Assembly (NCBI RefSeq): GCF_018141425.1
Contig: NZ_CP058561.1
Location: 2,046,001 to 2,110,000, forward strand
Length of the DNA: 64,000 nt
Source of the DNA: Vallitalea guaymasensis
GTDB taxonomy: Bacteria; Bacillota; Clostridia; Lachnospirales; Vallitaleaceae
Direction: 5' to 3'
The notes under the pieces were generated by a model that saw nothing but the letters and a program-made list of their open reading frames with translations, was not told the origin of the DNA and did no database searches. Both the position numbers and the translations under genes were made by a program. This document shows positions 18,789 through 26,955 of the stretch, one piece after another (position 1 is the first letter of the stretch; each line of letters starts with the position of its first letter).

Positions 18789-18875
18789 ATAAATATACCT
18801 GTATATATTGACTTCACATTTATGATAAAGTAAAATTGTATCTATATAGTTTTATCATAGTGAGAGGTGGAAAGT

Positions 18876-19964
18876 ATGGATAATAATAAATCAGATAGTG
18901 TTTTGCTTGATGGAGTCAGGTCTGCATTAATAGCTTTTTTAATTACTTTAGGTTTTTCTTTAGTGATATCAATAATTTTTAATATCTCCTTTTTTGAAGA
19001 TTTCAATAATCTTATGTCCGGTAATTTAGGTGGCGACAAAGGAGCTACAGCAACTAGTATAGTAAGAATAACTGTCATGATATTCAACTTTTCATTATTT
19101 AACACTGTAGGTACTATTAAATTTGGAATACTAATTTTTATTTTTATACCTGTTATAGCTTTTTGGTTAGCTAATAAGCAAATTAATAGAAAAGGAAATA
19201 TTGATTCATCTAATGTTATTGTTTATGTAATAAGTTCCTTGATATTTGCTTTGTTACAATTTTTTATTTCCTTGATTACAAAAGGAAATCTAGTAGAAGG
19301 TATACCAATTAATTTTGCTACTTTTAGTAATCTGTTTACTACTTTTATTTTAAGTTTATTGATTCAACTTTTTATAAAGCTTAATTATAAAAGTGATTCT
19401 AAAAATGGTGGAATTAACGCTTTTAAGAATACTTATAGAATAATGGGATTAATAGGAATTATTATCATATTAGTAGCTCTTATAATGGGATTTGGTAACT
19501 ATAGTAAGCATGGTATATTGATAATTATTGCTATAATACTTATGTTACCTAATATGATTGCTTACAGTTTCTTTTATATGATAGGTCTTACAATGGAATT
19601 TAATGATAAACTTCAAGAAGCATTGAGTAAATATATTAATATTGATTTGACTTTTGAGAATAATATGTATATTAGATATTTAGCAATTATCATTTTTGCT
19701 TTGATTGTTGCCTATATAGTGTTTAAAATGGATAAAGATAAGTTAATAAGAAATGCTATTATATATTCAGTTTCACTAGGTATTTTTATGGGAACTTTAG
19801 GGTACTGTTCAAGTATCAATTTTATTGATATTAAATTTATTGGTAGTATTGAATTCAGTGTCAGCAACATTTTCTTGTCAGCTTTTATACCTTTTGTTAC
19901 TGTATGGATTATAGTTTTAATATATTATTTGATTAAAAAGGTTAAAGATGTTATTAAAGAATAG
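18876..19964 (+). CDS. Polytopic membrane protein of unknown function
   Basis: About 362 residues started at the ATG at 18876 after GAGAGGTGG. There are nine to ten hydrophobic segments with a serine/glycine loop SGNLGGDKGATATS between the first two. No transporter signature is recognised. It has its own terminator at 19981-20009 and no co-directional partner apart from the upstream methyltransferase 87 nt away, so it may be read through from that promoter. Confidence 0.55.
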   Translation: MDNNKSDSVLLDGVRSALIAFLITLGFSLVISIIFNISFFEDFNNLMSGNLGGDKGATATSIVRITVMIFNFSLFNTVGTIKFGILIFIFIPVIAFWLANKQINRKGNIDSSNVIVYVISSLIFALLQFFISLITKGNLVEGIPINFATFSNLFTTFILSLLIQLFIKLNYKSDSKNGGINAFKNTYRIMGLIGIIIILVALIMGFGNYSKHGILIIIAIILMLPNMIAYSFFYMIGLTMEFNDKLQEALSKYINIDLTFENNMYIRYLAIIIFALIVAYIVFKMDKDKLIRNAIIYSVSLGIFMGTLGYCSSINFIDIKFIGSIEFSVSNIFLSAFIPFVTVWIIVLIYYLIKKVKDVIKE

Positions 19965-19980
19965 TAGTAATATTGCAAGT

Positions 19981-20010
19981 AAGTCAGAAAAAGTATTTTG
20001 TTCTGACTTG
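19981..20010 (+). terminator. Rho-independent terminator of the polytopic membrane protein gene
   Basis: AAGTCAGAA pairs perfectly with TTCTGACTT around an 11-nt loop, followed by GGCTTTTG. Confidence 0.65.
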
Positions 20011-20016
20011 GCTTTT

Positions 20017-20122
20017 GCAAAATAGTATATGTATATGTTTCGCCAGCTACTTGTTCGTCCTGAACAAAAAGCTGGGTTCGGCGTCCTGCCTCACTACTTC
20101 ACATATACATATACTATTTTGC
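20017..20122. repeat. Long nested hairpin element, copy 2
   Basis: A perfect 22-bp inverted repeat (20017-20038 with 20101-20122) around a 62-nt loop. The loop has CAGC...GTCC...GCTG and then TTCGGCGTCCTGCCTC, matching the core of the element at 3155-3265 while the outer arms are completely different. It sits immediately after a terminator. Confidence 0.75.
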
Positions 20123-20218
20123 TTCCAAATAATCGTAAGTATAATCACAAAACACTTTTTCTTTTAATTAACATAACTATAGATTATAATTTATATAGAA
20201 ATATAAAAATTACACGCC

Positions 20219-20247
20219 TTGACAAAAATGATATTCTACATTAGAAT
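20219..20247 (+). promoter_or_regulatory. Promoter of the proS transcript
   Basis: TTGACA (20219-20224), a 17-bp spacer, and TAGAAT (20242-20247). The T-box leader begins a few bases later. Confidence 0.75.
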
Positions 20248-20254
20248 CATATAA

Positions 20255-20512
20255 TAAATAGTAATTAAAATTTAATTATAGATATTTGATGTTGAAGAGA
20301 ACTAGTAGATATTGATGTATCATTTCAGAGAGGGAGTTATAGCTGGGAAACTTCTATGAGACCAATATTGAACCTATCTTGGAATTCTGTATGAAAATGC
20401 AGCGGTTACCTTACGTTATAAGGTCACGAGATAATAATTGTATTTTTTGATTATTAACTAGGGTGGTACCACGAATATAACTTCGTCCCTTTTGGGATGG
20501 AGTTTTTTTAAT
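20255..20512 (+). promoter_or_regulatory. T-box leader upstream of proS (proline-responsive)
   Basis: The leader carries the T-box bulge sequence AGGGTGGTACCACG (about 20459-20472), which pairs with the acceptor end of uncharged tRNA. Stem I features come earlier, including a likely proline specifier CCU at 20373-20375 in the run GAACCTATC. A terminator hairpin (20480-20509, ACTTCGTCCC with GGGATGGAGT) ends in seven T. Uncharged tRNA-Pro would favour the antiterminator and allow proS transcription. The class is firm; the exact specifier position is inferred from the downstream gene. Confidence 0.9.
20480..20509 (+). terminator. T-box-controlled terminator
   Basis: ACTTCGTCCC, loop TTTT, GGGATGGAGT, then seven T. 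It overlaps the 3' half of the antiterminator. Confidence 0.85.
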
Positions 20513-20539
20513 ATATAGATATAGAAGGAGAGTGAAACT

Positions 20540-21976
20540 ATGGCTAAGAAAGATAAGTTTGTAGAAGCAATTACATCAATGGATGAAGATTTTGCTAAAT
20601 GGTATACTGATGTAGTTAAAAAAGCTGAGCTAGTTGATTATTCAAGTGTTAGAGGATGTATGGTTATAAAGCCTTATGGTTATGCCATATGGGAATTACT
20701 TCAAAGACAATTAGATGACAGATTCAAGGCGACTGGACATGAGAATGTTTATATGCCAATGTTCATACCAGAGAGTTTACTTGAAAAAGAAAAGGACCAT
20801 GTAGAAGGTTTTGCTCCAGAAGTAGCTTGGGTTACACATGGAGGAACAGAAAAATTGACTGAAAGATTATGTGTAAGACCAACTTCAGAAACATTATTCT
20901 GTGAACATTATTCTAATGAGATTCAATCCTATAGGGATTTACCTAAGTTATACAATCAATGGTGTTCTGTAGTTAGATGGGAAAAGACTACAAGACCATT
21001 CCTACGTTCATTAGAATTCTTATGGCAGGAAGGTCATACAGCTCATGCTACAGCTGATGAGGCAATGGAAGAGACAATTAATATTCTTAATCTATATGCA
21101 AAATTCTGTGAAGATGTTCTTGCTATACCAATGATCAAAGGGCAAAAAACAGATAAAGAGAAATTTGCAGGAGCAAAAGCAACTTATACTATTGAAAGTT
21201 TAATGCACGATGGAAAAGCTCTTCAATCTGGTACATCTCATAATTTTGGTGATGGATTCGCTAAGGCTTTTGATATTACTTATACAGATAGGGACAACAA
21301 ATTATCTCATGTTCATCAAACATCATGGGGAGTGTCAACAAGATTACTTGGTGGTATAATAATGGTTCATGGAGATGATAACGGATTGATTCTTCCACCA
21401 ATGATTGCTCCAACACAAGTTATTATCATACCTATCATGCAGAAAAAAGAAGGGGTACTTGATAAAGCTAATGAAGTGAAGGAAGCTCTTAGCAAATTTG
21501 CTAGAGTTAAGATTGATGATTCTGATAAGAGTCCTGGATGGAAATTTAGTGAACATGAAATGAAAGGTATTCCTCTAAGAGTCGAATTAGGACCTAAAGA
21601 TATAGAGAAAAATCAGGCTGTAATTGTAAGAAGAGATACTAGAGAGAAATATTTTGTATCTCTTGATGAACTAGAAACAAAAGTAACTGAGCTTTTAGAA
21701 GATGTACAAAAAAGTATGCTTGAAAAAGCAAGAATCCATAGAGATAAACATACCTACACTGCAACAACTATGGATGAATTATCGGATATAATGAACAATA
21801 ATCCAGGTTTTGTAAAAGCAATGTGGTGTGGTGATACTGCCTGTGAAGAAAAGATAAAAGAAGAAACAGGTGCTACATCTAGATGTATCCCATTTGAACA
21901 GGAAGAAATTTCGGATGTGTGTATTTGCTGCGGTAAACCAGCTAAAAAAATGGTTTATTGGGGTAAGGCATATTAA
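20540..21976 (+). CDS. proS: Prolyl-tRNA synthetase (archaeal/eukaryal-type, ProS type 3)
   Basis: 478 residues, ATG after AAGGAGAG. Class II motifs are present: VRPTSETLF (motif 2 region), [15 protein letters not shown], and motif 3 near [21 protein letters not shown]. The shorter form without an editing insertion and the zinc-like C-terminal cysteines (CDEE-like [11 protein letters not shown], then CICCGKPA) mark the archaeal/eukaryal class that many Firmicutes use. Controlled by the T-box leader upstream and closed by a terminator. Confidence 0.95.
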   Translation: MAKKDKFVEAITSMDEDFAKWYTDVVKKAELVDYSSVRGCMVIKPYGYAIWELLQRQLDDRFKATGHENVYMPMFIPESLLEKEKDHVEGFAPEVAWVTHGGTEKLTERLCVRPTSETLFCEHYSNEIQSYRDLPKLYNQWCSVVRWEKTTRPFLRSLEFLWQEGHTAHATADEAMEETINILNLYAKFCEDVLAIPMIKGQKTDKEKFAGAKATYTIESLMHDGKALQSGTSHNFGDGFAKAFDITYTDRDNKLSHVHQTSWGVSTRLLGGIIMVHGDDNGLILPPMIAPTQVIIIPIMQKKEGVLDKANEVKEALSKFARVKIDDSDKSPGWKFSEHEMKGIPLRVELGPKDIEKNQAVIVRRDTREKYFVSLDELETKVTELLEDVQKSMLEKARIHRDKHTYTATTMDELSDIMNNNPGFVKAMWCGDTACEEKIKEETGATSRCIPFEQEEISDVCICCGKPAKKMVYWGKAY

Positions 21977-22021
21977 TTTAATTCTTTAATGGGCTATCTG
22001 ATATAGTTATAAATATGTATT

Positions 22022-22070
22022 AAAGGAATAGCCAATATCCTTTTAAGCGTAGGATTGGTTATTCCTTTTC
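22022..22070 (+). terminator. Rho-independent terminator of proS
   Basis: AAAGGAATAGCCAAT pairs with ATTGGTTATTCCTTT with one G-U, and a T-rich tail follows. Confidence 0.7.
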
Positions 22071-22149
22071 CTTTTAATTATTTTGTGCTGACTAATATAT
22101 AAGGTAGAATCCTTAATATATGATTCTACCTTAATATTAATATTTATTT

Positions 22150-23403
22150 TTATTTTGTTAACTTAACTAATTCTCCATTTACTTGGATATTTATTTCATC
22201 CGGATCCAAATATTTATTGTTAAATAGGAATAAATTCCAGGACTTATCACTTAATGTTAAATCAGTTTTAATCTTTCTATCATACACCTCTAAATAAGCA
22301 TTAATTTCTTTTTTATCCTTATTTATAAATGATTCATACTCATCATCAAATTTTAATTTTAGGCTATCAGTTTCAATCATCTCCTTAGTTCCTAATAAAT
22401 CTTCTGCGTATAAGTCAATTGCATAAAAACCATCAGGTTCTATTGTCATGATATTACTTAATATTTCCATTTCATTTTTAGTACCAGTTATATCATTAAC
22501 TAAATCAGCCAAATCAAAGTTGTTTGACATTTGTGGTTGAACTATAGCTATAAACAGAATATTATCAGATGAAACACCTGAATAAATCACAGAAAAACTA
22601 CTTATGTTGTCTTCTAAAAATTGTCTTTTCTCATCTATCCATTTTCTATCAGATTCTTCTATATCAAGACTATCAAAAACTTTACCTATAATATGAGCTT
22701 TTATAATATTTTCATGTGTAGGCGTCTTTTCTGCTTTTGAAGCTGCTTCATTGAATTCATTAATTTTTTCATTAGTAAACTTTTCTATTTCACTGGCATT
22801 TATATTGTCATTATATTGTTGTACGCTTAATTTCCAATAGCTGATACCATTAATTTTAATAGTTAAAGGGAATCTTGATTCTTCTGTCTCTTCTAAATCA
22901 TTCAAAGAATAATTTAGTTCTTCTGGAGTGACTAATACGATTTCCTTAACTTTTCTATTATCTTGTTGTTCGTTTTCACCAGATGGTACTTCTGTATCTA
23001 AAATGTGTTTTGTATCTATTGTTAGAGTAAGAAAGTTATCATTAAAAATAACCCATTTACCAGAATAGTCTACAATTTCCCTATCTTTGTCATATTGACT
23101 ATACTGAAATCGAAAAGTACCATCTTCATTGAATGTGTACATGTCATTATATCCATCTCCTAATTGATTACTTGCATGCCACATACCTATTAATATTCTG
23201 CTATAATCAACCTTTTCATCAGCCGATTCTTCTTCATCCTTCTTATTATCATTGTTATTAGTCTTATTTTGCTCTAAAGATATATCAGAATCTTCTATCC
23301 CTGTACCATTTACTCCTTTATTTTCTGTTGAAAAATACACTATAGCTCCAATTATTACAACCAAAACTATGCAACTAATAAGCCCAACATATTGCTTTTT
23401 CAT
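22150..23403 (-). CDS. Membrane-anchored protein with lipocalin-like domain, partner of T7SS hydrolase
   Basis: 417 residues. One N-terminal membrane segment (VGLISCIVLVVIIGAIVYF) and an acidic, asparagine-rich linker are followed by a domain beginning LIGMWHASNQLGDGYNDMYTF with GTFRFQYS and SGKWVIFNDNFLTLTI, the pattern of lipocalin-like DUFs in Firmicute surface proteins. It lies 20 nt downstream of the cell-wall hydrolase and is translated from the same message. A role as inhibitor or anchor for that hydrolase is inference from position; no immunity family is recognised. Confidence 0.6.
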   Translation of the reverse strand: MKKQYVGLISCIVLVVIIGAIVYFSTENKGVNGTGIEDSDISLEQNKTNNNDNKKDEEESADEKVDYSRILIGMWHASNQLGDGYNDMYTFNEDGTFRFQYSQYDKDREIVDYSGKWVIFNDNFLTLTIDTKHILDTEVPSGENEQQDNRKVKEIVLVTPEELNYSLNDLEETEESRFPLTIKINGISYWKLSVQQYNDNINASEIEKFTNEKINEFNEAASKAEKTPTHENIIKAHIIGKVFDSLDIEESDRKWIDEKRQFLEDNISSFSVIYSGVSSDNILFIAIVQPQMSNNFDLADLVNDITGTKNEMEILSNIMTIEPDGFYAIDLYAEDLLGTKEMIETDSLKLKFDDEYESFINKDKKEINAYLEVYDRKIKTDLTLSDKSWNLFLFNNKYLDPDEINIQVNGELVKLTK

Positions 23404-23423
23404 TTTACTCTCCTTTCAGAAAT

Positions 23424-25448
23424 CTAATCATGGGTATAAAATTTATACCTATTATAATATTTCTCACTCTCGTATTTATCTTTAAAATAAAGACCATTAC
23501 TTATTGAGGAACTTCCTCCTGCTTGAGCTAGATAAACTCCTTTTTCAGAATTATAATCGCTACCGTCAGGTGTAGGACGAACAACTTGTACGTGTCCTAT
23601 ACTAGGAGATTCATCAATACATGAAATAGTCGTATATCCCTCATTAGCTCTTTTTTGAGCTTCTTCAGGTGTTATCTCTTTCCATCCATAGTTTTCTCCT
23701 TGAGCATCTAACCAAATGGCTAATCTATTAGCATTTAGCTCTGTAGCTGTAGCATTCTTTTCATCTTGATATAAGATATATCCTTTCTTCAAATTACGTC
23801 CTATAGCTTTTCCTGTAGCATCTTCTAAATTCCCTTTTTGATTTATCTCTACAAATCTAGGTAATTCTACACCCATTGCTATAGAGATATCCCAAGCATA
23901 GATATTACAATATGTAGCACCACCTCTAGGTACATACCTTGGATTAGACTCTACATTGAATTGATCTATCAATTTATTATATGCTTCAGGTGTTCTTGGT
24001 CCTGAATTATAAGTATATTTCGGTTTTACTGCATTCCATGAAGTAGTATCAACCATATTATAATTGGAGTTGGTGTTAATTTTAGTTTCTTGTTGATTAT
24101 GATGATTATCATCTATATTGTGTTGTTCGTTGGTAATCATAGATTCCCAAGGTTTTGTTTTATAATACGTATAAAAATTAATATCCCTTTGGTCTTTTTC
24201 TGTCCTATATCTGTCAATATTACTCCATGTATTATATCCCGAATATGTTGCTCTTGGAATATTGGATTCATTACGTTTTACTGCTTCATTATATCTATTG
24301 AGAGCAACATCTAGACCACATCTTACATTGTACTCCCAATCATTTCTAATATGTTCAAAATCATATTTATCACTCCAAGATTTATCATTAAGCTGCATTA
24401 TTCCCCAGTCAGTAGATGTGACTTTACCATTTTTATTCTTATTTTCATTTGCATTAGCTAAGTTATCCCCTTCATATTGAGTCATTCTACTTTCTGTCCA
24501 TGCTATTGCAAGCCCAATATCTTTTGGAAGTCCTATTTCATCACAGTACTGTTCTATATAGTTTACAATCTCATCATAACTAGGATTACCATATTTTCTT
24601 GTACTGTTTTCAACTTTAGGTTTTTCTTGTACTTTATCTTGCACTTTATCTTGCACTTTATCTTTCACTTTTTCTTCTTCTGGTTTATTAACTACTATGG
24701 GTTCTGCTTTGACAAATAAATATTCCCATGTTGTTTCTCCAACTTTTCCTTCATATTCTCCAAAATTCCATAACTTATTATTTTCTTTGAATTTAGTTAT
24801 TGCTTCTAACGTTCTATCTCCAAAATAACCATCTTCAGCTAATGGTTTTCCCCTTGAGTCTCTATAACCTAATTCATTTAACCTTTGCTGCATAAGCTTT
24901 ACATATTCATTATATTTGTTATTATCATAAGTTAGAATACCTTCAAGTTTTGGCATGGAAATCAACACGTCTTCTTGTTTTGGCTGTTTATTAGTTATGA
25001 CTTCATCACTGTCTTTATCAAAAAAGTCTATTAAATGCGCTATACTCGATTTTATAGTAGATTGAATTACCCCAAAAATATCAGCAATTTTATTACTTAA
25101 ACTTAAATAATATTCTTCAATTTTATCTGTTAAATCAATTATATCAGCTTTTGGTTCTTCATTTATTTCGTTAAAACTATCCATAAGTTTTTTTTCAACA
25201 TCTGCATATGCTGTTATAGCTTGGTTGATAAATTCTGATGTTCTGTTTATACTTTTCTCTAGATTATTTATCTCCCTACATAGATTTCGAAGTTTCCCAT
25301 CTATATTTTGCCTATATTTAACATCACTATCTAAACCAGTTCTTATAGATGCTAACTTATTACCAACACCACTAACTCTGTTAGAGATATTTTGTATATT
25401 AGATATTTTATCTCCTAAACCTTCCATATTTACACTTATATTATTCAT
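23424..25448 (-). CDS. T7SS-associated peptidoglycan hydrolase (leader, PG-binding, SLT transglycosylase, CHAP-like)
   Basis: About 674 residues from the ATG at 25448; the earlier ATG overlaps the AAGGAGA site. Residues 1-100 form the helical leader shared with three other proteins here (LDSDVKYRQNI at 39). Then come a PG_binding_1 domain at about 174-240 (DGYFGDRTLEAITKF), a lysine/valine-rich KVQDKVQDKVQ linker, a lytic-transglycosylase domain at about 300-400 (AIAWTESRM, TDWGIMQLNDKSW), and a C-terminal cysteine-peptidase/CHAP-like domain at about 500-630 (ATYCNIYAWDISIAMG, GHVQVV). No Sec signal. It is likely exported by the EssC system to cut the wall, either to help the machine through the wall or as an effector. 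Confidence 0.75.
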   Translation of the reverse strand: MNNISVNMEGLGDKISNIQNISNRVSGVGNKLASIRTGLDSDVKYRQNIDGKLRNLCREINNLEKSINRTSEFINQAITAYADVEKKLMDSFNEINEEPKADIIDLTDKIEEYYLSLSNKIADIFGVIQSTIKSSIAHLIDFFDKDSDEVITNKQPKQEDVLISMPKLEGILTYDNNKYNEYVKLMQQRLNELGYRDSRGKPLAEDGYFGDRTLEAITKFKENNKLWNFGEYEGKVGETTWEYLFVKAEPIVVNKPEEEKVKDKVQDKVQDKVQEKPKVENSTRKYGNPSYDEIVNYIEQYCDEIGLPKDIGLAIAWTESRMTQYEGDNLANANENKNKNGKVTSTDWGIMQLNDKSWSDKYDFEHIRNDWEYNVRCGLDVALNRYNEAVKRNESNIPRATYSGYNTWSNIDRYRTEKDQRDINFYTYYKTKPWESMITNEQHNIDDNHHNQQETKINTNSNYNMVDTTSWNAVKPKYTYNSGPRTPEAYNKLIDQFNVESNPRYVPRGGATYCNIYAWDISIAMGVELPRFVEINQKGNLEDATGKAIGRNLKKGYILYQDEKNATATELNANRLAIWLDAQGENYGWKEITPEEAQKRANEGYTTISCIDESPSIGHVQVVRPTPDGSDYNSEKGVYLAQAGGSSSISNGLYFKDKYESEKYYNRYKFYTHD

Positions 25449-25535
25449 ACTCTTCTCCTTCATTTTATCAAATTTTTTTAATTATTGCTACATCTTAATA
25501 ACCAATAATGATTTATATGATGTATTAAAATTTAA

Positions 25536-25928
25536 TTATGAATATATTTCTTGATAGATTTCCCATATGGTTATGAAGCTTTCATTTAGATTCCTATTTA
25601 ATTCATTTAATTTGTTCTCATACTCATTAATAATATTATCTGATTGATTTTTATCATTACTATTAACTATATTCTTTGAAGTTATAATTTCTTTATATGC
25701 TGTTACTGTCTGTTCTACTATTTTTTTGGTCACGTATAAATCATCTTCTAATTGTAGAATTTCTTGGCTTAGTTTATGAATTTCATTATTAATGTTATCT
25801 ATAGTCCAATTATTAGTATTATTTACAGTCAATTTTTCGTCATCAGAATAACTCATTTTGGGAGACATAGGCTTTAATTCTATTACTTTTTCATCTATGT
25901 CTTCAACACGCTTTGTTATACTAGACAT
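25536..25928 (-). CDS. Small coiled-coil partner of a T7SS substrate
   Basis: 130 residues, ATG after AGGAGG. The middle (NINNEIHKLSQEILQLED then IVEQTVTAYKEI) is helical and matches the second half of the shared T7SS leader domain in the downstream hydrolase. The stop lies just ahead of the hydrolase start, so it probably forms a helical dimer with the leader, as WXG-type or Lap-like partners do for LXG toxins. First gene of a three-gene operon under the operator-promoter at 26013-26083. Confidence 0.6.
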   Translation of the reverse strand: MSSITKRVEDIDEKVIELKPMSPKMSYSDDEKLTVNNTNNWTIDNINNEIHKLSQEILQLEDDLYVTKKIVEQTVTAYKEIITSKNIVNSNDKNQSDNIINEYENKLNELNRNLNESFITIWEIYQEIYS

Positions 25929-26012
25929 AATTTATTCCTCCTAATTTTTATTAATTGCATATAATTAATACAGCTAAATTGTAATTGATATAGTAAATGA
26001 GTATTTACCCTT

Positions 26013-26083
26013 ATAGTATATATTCTTTATGATTTTTTCAACAAATCCTGACGAAATGCATGTTTTATGGGATGAAATGCATT
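26013..26083 (-). promoter_or_regulatory. LytTR-type operator and promoter, site A
   Basis: On the minus strand two half-sites CATTTCAT and CATTTCGT (plus-strand ATGAAATG at 26072-26079 and ACGAAATG at 26051-26058) start 21 bp apart. They are followed by -35 TTGAAA (26041-26036), a 17-bp spacer and -10 TACTAT (26018-26013). The 49-bp block 26035-26083 is repeated with 45 identities at 30934-30982. It is placed 107 bp upstream of the coiled-coil gene. Confidence 0.65.
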
Positions 26084-26123
26084 AAATCAATTATTTTGTG
26101 TTTTATTCGATAATAATATTGTT

Positions 26124-26175
26124 AATATAAGAACTCCAATCACTGTTATTTTTTAGTAATTGGAGTTCTTATATT
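26124..26175 (-). terminator. Long hairpin after the Imm59-like gene
   Basis: AATATAAGAACTCCAAT at 26124-26140 pairs perfectly with 26159-26175. The stem abuts the stop codon. The tail is not T-rich, so it may be a weak terminator or a 3'-end stabiliser. Confidence 0.6.
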
Positions 26176-26433
26176 TCAATAACTTTGAGTTGCTGTATTA
26201 TGTTGTATTAGTACTAGTTCATAAAAGTAATCAAATGCGGCATCTTCATTGCTTAGTTCTTTAATAATATAGTGACCTGTTCTTTCTGTAGTTTTAAATA
26301 TTTTCCAGACTCCATCATCATGGACACACCCCATTACAAATGATGCATCTGTAATTAAATTTAACTCAATATTATAATTTCCTATATTTAATTGATTTCC
26401 TTTGTATTTTTCTATAAATTCAGCTTTAGTCAT
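26176..26433 (-). CDS. Probable immunity protein, Imm59-like
   Basis: 85 residues, ATG after AGGAG. The sequence GVWKIFKTTERTGHYII with a following NEDAAFDYFYELV resembles small immunity proteins of the Imm59 type that accompany polymorphic toxins. No matching toxin gene is present; it may be an orphan that protects against a neighbour's toxin. Family assignment is from pattern memory and needs a profile search. Confidence 0.45.
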   Translation of the reverse strand: MTKAEFIEKYKGNQLNIGNYNIELNLITDASFVMGCVHDDGVWKIFKTTERTGHYIIKELSNEDAAFDYFYELVLIQHNTATQSY

Positions 26434-26442
26434 AATTAACTC

Positions 26443-26565
26443 CTAAACACATTCAACCCTATCATCAGCTAAAAATGCATACGTCTTAAGCTCATATGCG
26501 TCAGTTATATCTTTCTTATCAACTTTTAAAGAGTAATAACCATCTATTTTACTATCTTTAAAATA
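26443..26565 (-). pseudogene. 3' remnant of a further immunity-like gene
   Basis: Between the two immunity genes the minus strand stays open from 26565 to a TAG at 26443-26445 and reads DGYYSLKVDKKDITDAYELK then a tail ending in DDRVECV. There is no start codon or ribosome site; the frame begins right after a stop. This looks like the C-terminal scrap of a lost gene. Displaced immunity genes are common in toxin loci. Confidence 0.45.
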
Positions 26566-26578
26566 TCAAAACCTTTAA

Positions 26579-26941
26579 TTAATCAAAAGACATTTTACTA
26601 ATCTTCTCACCTAAGACACGAATAGTATTTTTGTCACCATCATATCTGTCTAAAAACAAATCGATAGCAATACGTAAATAGTTTTGAAAGACTTTGTTAT
26701 CTACAATAACTTCTTTTTCATTAACATAAACCATGACTCCTGATTCAAAGTACTCTTCATCCCAAATTTCGAACGAATTAGAAAAGAATATTCCTTTAAT
26801 TCCATCAGAGTATCCTGTTCTTTCACTAATATATCCAATAACCTTCACAAAATCACTCTTGGACATAAAGTAGAAAAAATCTATAAGGACAAAATTCTCC
26901 TTAATTTGGGGAAAATATGAATAATATTTATTAACTTCCAT
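26579..26941 (-). CDS. CdiI-family ribonuclease toxin immunity protein
   Basis: 120 residues, ATG after TTAGGAGG, 14 nt downstream of the toxin gene. GIFFSNSFEIWDEEYFESGV and VIVDNKVFQNYLRIA fit the CdiI group that neutralises CdiA C-terminal tRNases. Acidic, as expected for a nuclease inhibitor. It should bind the C-terminal domain of the 709-residue protein and so protect the producer. Confidence 0.7.
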   Translation of the reverse strand: MEVNKYYSYFPQIKENFVLIDFFYFMSKSDFVKVIGYISERTGYSDGIKGIFFSNSFEIWDEEYFESGVMVYVNEKEVIVDNKVFQNYLRIAIDLFLDRYDGDKNTIRVLGEKISKMSFD

Positions 26942-26955
26942 AAATGCCTCCTAAC

